DNA from: JBAZCO01 sp041654915 | Lineage (GTDB): Bacteria > Bacillota > Clostridia > Christensenellales > DTU072 | Direction of reading: 5' to 3' | Length of the DNA stretch: 17,933 nt | Assembly: GCA_041654915.1 (NCBI GenBank) | Contig: JBAZCO010000024.1 | Coordinates: 1 to 17,933, forward strand | Part shown: positions 16,044-17,933 of the stretch, piece by piece | Position numbering within the stretch: the stretch's first letter is position 1 | Layout: each line of letters opens with the position of its first letter | Program-made: the position numbers and the translations under genes | Notes under the pieces: generated by a model | Databases searched by the model: none | Seen by the model: the letters and a program-made list of their open reading frames with translations, nothing else | Told to the model about the DNA's origin: nothing

Positions 16044-16072
16044 ATAATAGCATATAGGTATAAAAATATCAA
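16044..16072 (-). promoter_or_regulatory. Promoter of the frr-uppS-cdsA-dxr-rseP-ispG operon
   Basis: On the minus strand, TTGATA (16072-16067) lies 17 bases before TATTAT (16049-16044), with TG at 16052-16051 giving an extended -10. The predicted start near 16037 leaves a leader of about 26 bases containing AGAGAGG before the ATG at 16011. Confidence 0.75.
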
Positions 16073-16323
16073 GGTAAAAATTCGGGCTAAAATATTTTGT
16101 CTATATATAAGACAATCTATCAAAACCCCCATTGTTTATCTGCCCTTTGAACCGTGCAAATGTTACCGAAAAAAATAGTTCTACCCAAAAAACCTACCAA
16201 AAGTTTGGTAAATTGCTGCAGTAGCAATTTTACTAAAAACTCTGCTTTAGATTTATAAGAGGCGGCCGTAGCAACTTGCTTTGGATTTAAAAGTGTGTGA
16301 ATCAAAAATATTGGGGGCATAAA
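16073..16323. other. Gene-free, hairpin-rich spacer between pyrH and frr
   Basis: No convincing gene lies here. A 68-codon minus-strand frame (16326-16120) has no ribosome site and no recognised domain. The stretch holds several inverted repeats: TTGTCT and AGACAA around 16099-16117; TACCAAA and TTTGGTA around 16195-16210; and arms TTTGGTAAATTGCT and AGCAATTTTACTAAA around 16204-16237, with a 5-base loop, one bulge and one G-U pair on the plus strand. On the minus strand, two related segments (AAATCCAAAGCA near 16285 and AAATCTAAAGCA near 16253, each followed by a TTGCTAC) look like imperfect direct repeats. It could be an interspersed non-coding repeat or a structured RNA; I cannot tell which. 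Confidence 0.5.
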
Positions 16324-16385
16324 CAAAAGCGCAAGTTGTTATAAAAAACTCACGCTTTTGGTGACGGTTTATAAAAAACTACCGT
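16324..16385 (-). terminator. Tandem hairpins after pyrH, probable terminator
   Basis: Reading the minus strand, a first small hairpin (arms ACGGT and ACCGT, 16385-16364) is followed by a 14-base-pair hairpin (arms 16360-16347 and 16337-16324, CAAAAGCGTGAGTT and AACTTGCGCTTTTG) with a 9-base loop. Two pairs are G-U on the minus strand and mismatches on the plus strand, so the RNA is read from the minus strand. The descending arm itself ends in a T-rich tract (CGC then TTTTGTTTAT). Both loops share a near-identical AGTTTTTTATAA segment. It probably ends the pyrH transcript. Confidence 0.65.
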
Positions 16386-16408
16386 GAATTAATATTTACA
16401 CATACTTG

Positions 16409-17113
16409 TCATTCGATTAGTGTGCCAAGATTTTCGCCTGCAATAGCACGCAAAATAGCATTCTCGCCTTTTAAGCCAAAAGCGAGTATGGGTATCTTAT
16501 TTTCCATACAAAGACTAACTGCGGTTGTGTCCATAGCGGTTATGCCACGCTTTATGATATCTAGGTGAGAAATATTGCTTATTTTTACTGCATTGGGGTT
16601 AATGCGTGGGTCGGAGTCGTATACCGCATCTATATTTTTTGCAAGTAAAATCACCTCTGCTTGCATCTCTGCCGCACGAAGTGCCGCCGCAGTATCGGTG
16701 GTAAAGTAGGGGTTGCCCGTGCCGCAAGCGAATATAACTATTCTGCCTTTTTCCAAATGCCTTATTGCCTTGCGCATAATATATGGTTCTGCTACTCTCG
16801 TTATGGTTAACGCAGTTTGCACTCTTGTAGGAACACCAGACCGCTCTAGGGCGTCTTGCAAAGCAAGCGCATTGATGACTGTTGCTAGCATACCCATATG
16901 GTCGGCTGTTGTCCTGTCCATATTGCTGCCTTGCCGCCCTCTCCAAAAGTTGCCGCCACCTATAACAATGCTAATTTGTGCGCCGTTTTGGTTGGCGGTT
17001 TTTAATTGTGTTACTATCCCGTCCACTACCTCGGTGGATATACCTGTGCCATTGTCGCCGGAGAGCGCCTCTCCCGACAGTTTGATTAGTACTCTCTTAT
17101 ATTTTTGTTGCAT
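16409..17113 (-). CDS. pyrH: Uridylate kinase (UMP kinase, PyrH)
   Basis: PyrH phosphorylates UMP to UDP, the first nucleotide-specific step toward UTP and CTP; it forms hexamers in the cytosol. The 234 residues match the family. KRVLIKLSGEALSG (6-19) is the ATP site, IVIGGGNFWRGR (49-60) the glycine-rich loop, and DRTTADHMGMLATVINALAL (66-85) the UMP-binding block. FACGTGNPYFTTDTAAALRA (128-147) completes the active site, and LLAKNIDAVYDSDPR (156-170) is the amino-acid-kinase-fold block. A GGAAG site lies 5 bases before the ATG. A strong terminator separates it from tsf and no clear promoter lies in the 69-base gap, so expression probably depends on partial read-through. Confidence 0.96.
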   Translation of the reverse strand: MQQKYKRVLIKLSGEALSGDNGTGISTEVVDGIVTQLKTANQNGAQISIVIGGGNFWRGRQGSNMDRTTADHMGMLATVINALALQDALERSGVPTRVQTALTITRVAEPYIMRKAIRHLEKGRIVIFACGTGNPYFTTDTAAALRAAEMQAEVILLAKNIDAVYDSDPRINPNAVKISNISHLDIIKRGITAMDTTAVSLCMENKIPILAFGLKGENAILRAIAGENLGTLIE

Positions 17114-17142
17114 AAATACTTCCGATGTCTTAATTTTTTTTA

Positions 17143-17176
17143 TGATAAAAAGGGAGCGTTTTGTACGCTCCCTTTT
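17143..17176 (-). terminator. Strong intrinsic terminator after tsf
   Basis: A perfect 12-base-pair stem (AAAAGGGAGCGT at 17176-17165, ACGCTCCCTTTT at 17159-17148, read on the minus strand) has a 5-base loop and runs into TTTTTATC. It begins six bases after the tsf stop codon and precedes pyrH, so it should end or attenuate the transcript there. Confidence 0.92.
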
Positions 17177-17182
17177 GGGTTG

Positions 17183-17854
17183 TTATTTGCCCGCCTGCAT
17201 CTTTGCAACTTGAGCGTTAATCTCGTCGGCAAAATTCTCCTCTCGCTTGGCAAGCCCCTCGCCCATTTCGTAGCGCACAAAACGCCTAATGGCAATTTTC
17301 TCACCAATTGTAGCGGTAATTTCGTTGAGATATTGTTGTATGGTTTTGGACATATCTTTTACAAAGTCTTGCTCAAGCAAGCAGATTTCCTTGTAGTATT
17401 TTTCAATTCTGCCTTCAACCATCTTTTCGATTATGTGCATCGGCTTTGGCTTGGGGTCATTTAGCGCTTGCGCCTTAAAAATCTCTTTTTCTTGACGGAT
17501 TTCGTCCTGAGGTACTTCGTCTTTAGCTACATAAAGGGGTTTGGTCGCCGCAATTTGCAAAGCTATATCGTGAACAAAATTTTTGAAAGAGTCGCCTCTT
17601 GCCACAAAGTCGGTTTCACAATTAACTTCTACCAACACACCAACCTTGCCGCCCATATGGATATATGAGTCAACAATACCTTGGGATGCTATTCTGCCCG
17701 CTTTTTTAGCGGCAGTAGCCATACCTTTTTCACGGAGGAATTCAACAGCTTTTTCCATATCGCCGTTTGTAGCCTCCAGTGCTTTTTTACAATCCATCAT
17801 TCCAACGCCTGTTCTCGCCCTAAGCTCTTGAACATCTTTTGCCGTAAATGCCAT
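17183..17854 (-). CDS. tsf: Elongation factor Ts (EF-Ts), short form
   Basis: EF-Ts is the guanine-nucleotide exchange factor that recharges EF-Tu. The N-terminal UBA-like domain (1-45: VQELRARTGVGMMDCKKAL, then NGDMEKAVEFLREKG) and the AAKKAGRIASQGIV link are fully typical. The exchange motif TDFVAR lies at 81-86. At 223 residues it is the short type with one main C-terminal subdomain, against about 280-295 in E. coli and Bacillus; similar short forms occur in other Clostridia. A GGAG site lies 9 bases before the ATG. The 79 bases upstream to the window edge contain only the leader; rpsB would be expected just beyond, but its end cannot be identified here. Confidence 0.97.
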   Translation of the reverse strand: MAFTAKDVQELRARTGVGMMDCKKALEATNGDMEKAVEFLREKGMATAAKKAGRIASQGIVDSYIHMGGKVGVLVEVNCETDFVARGDSFKNFVHDIALQIAATKPLYVAKDEVPQDEIRQEKEIFKAQALNDPKPKPMHIIEKMVEGRIEKYYKEICLLEQDFVKDMSKTIQQYLNEITATIGEKIAIRRFVRYEMGEGLAKREENFADEINAQVAKMQAGK

Positions 17855-17933
17855 AATACAAGTCTCCGTTTATATATAATTATTTATTATCATTTTTATG
17901 GAATATATCCATATGTTTTTTAGTTAGTGGTTT

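Noticed and set aside
16012..16053. Upstream ATG adding 14 residues to RRF
   Set aside because: The codons overlap the -10 box, while ATG 16011 has an AGAGAGG site six bases away.
16120..16326. A 68-codon minus-strand frame in the pyrH-frr gap
   Set aside because: No ribosome site, start inside the terminator tail, no recognised domain, and its sequence is built from hairpin arms; more likely non-coding.
1..17933. Defence island, prophage, CRISPR array, transposon or tRNA gene
   Set aside because: No regularly spaced repeats, transposase or integrase motifs, or tRNA-like cloverleaf were seen; nearly all sequence is explained by housekeeping and two surface-protein genes.

Overview
The window is a low-GC chromosomal segment of a Bacillota (Firmicutes) bacterium, most likely an uncultured Clostridia-type gut organism. 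The evidence is the tsf-pyrH-frr-uppS-cdsA-dxr-rseP-ispG order ending in a PolC-derived gene, the yggS(ylmE)-sepF pair, the site-2 protease-scpA-scpB trio, a sporulation-type polysaccharide deacetylase, and surface proteins of InlB/BspA and glycine-rich type. No lower-rank assignment is possible from the sequence alone. Every convincing gene lies on the minus strand, so the map reads from high to low coordinates.

Right part (17854 to 9092), translation and envelope-precursor cluster. tsf is followed by a strong terminator. pyrH comes next and is followed by tandem hairpins. A 250-base hairpin-rich, gene-free stretch separates it from frr, which has its own sigma-A-type promoter. frr, uppS, cdsA, dxr, rseP, ispG and a PolC-derived exonuclease then form one tightly packed operon: TAATG and ATGA overlaps couple frr/uppS, uppS/cdsA and cdsA/dxr, an 8-base overlap couples ispG to the exonuclease gene, and the other gaps are 14-17 bases. 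The operon joins ribosome recycling, isoprenoid (MEP) synthesis (dxr, ispG), undecaprenyl carrier synthesis (uppS), CDP-diacylglycerol synthesis (cdsA) and intramembrane proteolysis (rseP). Its last gene is unusual: it keeps the PolC N-terminal, OB and proofreading exonuclease domains but has no PHP or polymerase domain.

Middle part (9032 to 4008). A monocistronic gene for a 1119-residue predicted lipoprotein with InlB-type repeats and a BspA-type leucine-rich repeat domain has its own promoter and terminator. A polysaccharide deacetylase and a double-OB SSB-like protein follow as a pair.

Left part (3996 to 1). yggS, sepF and the protease-scpA-scpB operon (chromosome condensation) are followed by an AT-rich spacer and the start of a secreted glycine-rich protein cut by the window edge.

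I found no phage, CRISPR, transposon or recognisable defence system. The points most worth a second look are the polymerase-less PolC derivative, two genes whose -10 box sits exactly six bases before ATG (predicted leaderless mRNAs), the substituted conserved residues in UppS, and the hairpin-rich spacer between pyrH and frr. Four start codons are reassigned here (the InlB/LRR lipoprotein, dxr, cdsA, frr), because the longest frames run into promoters or the preceding gene.
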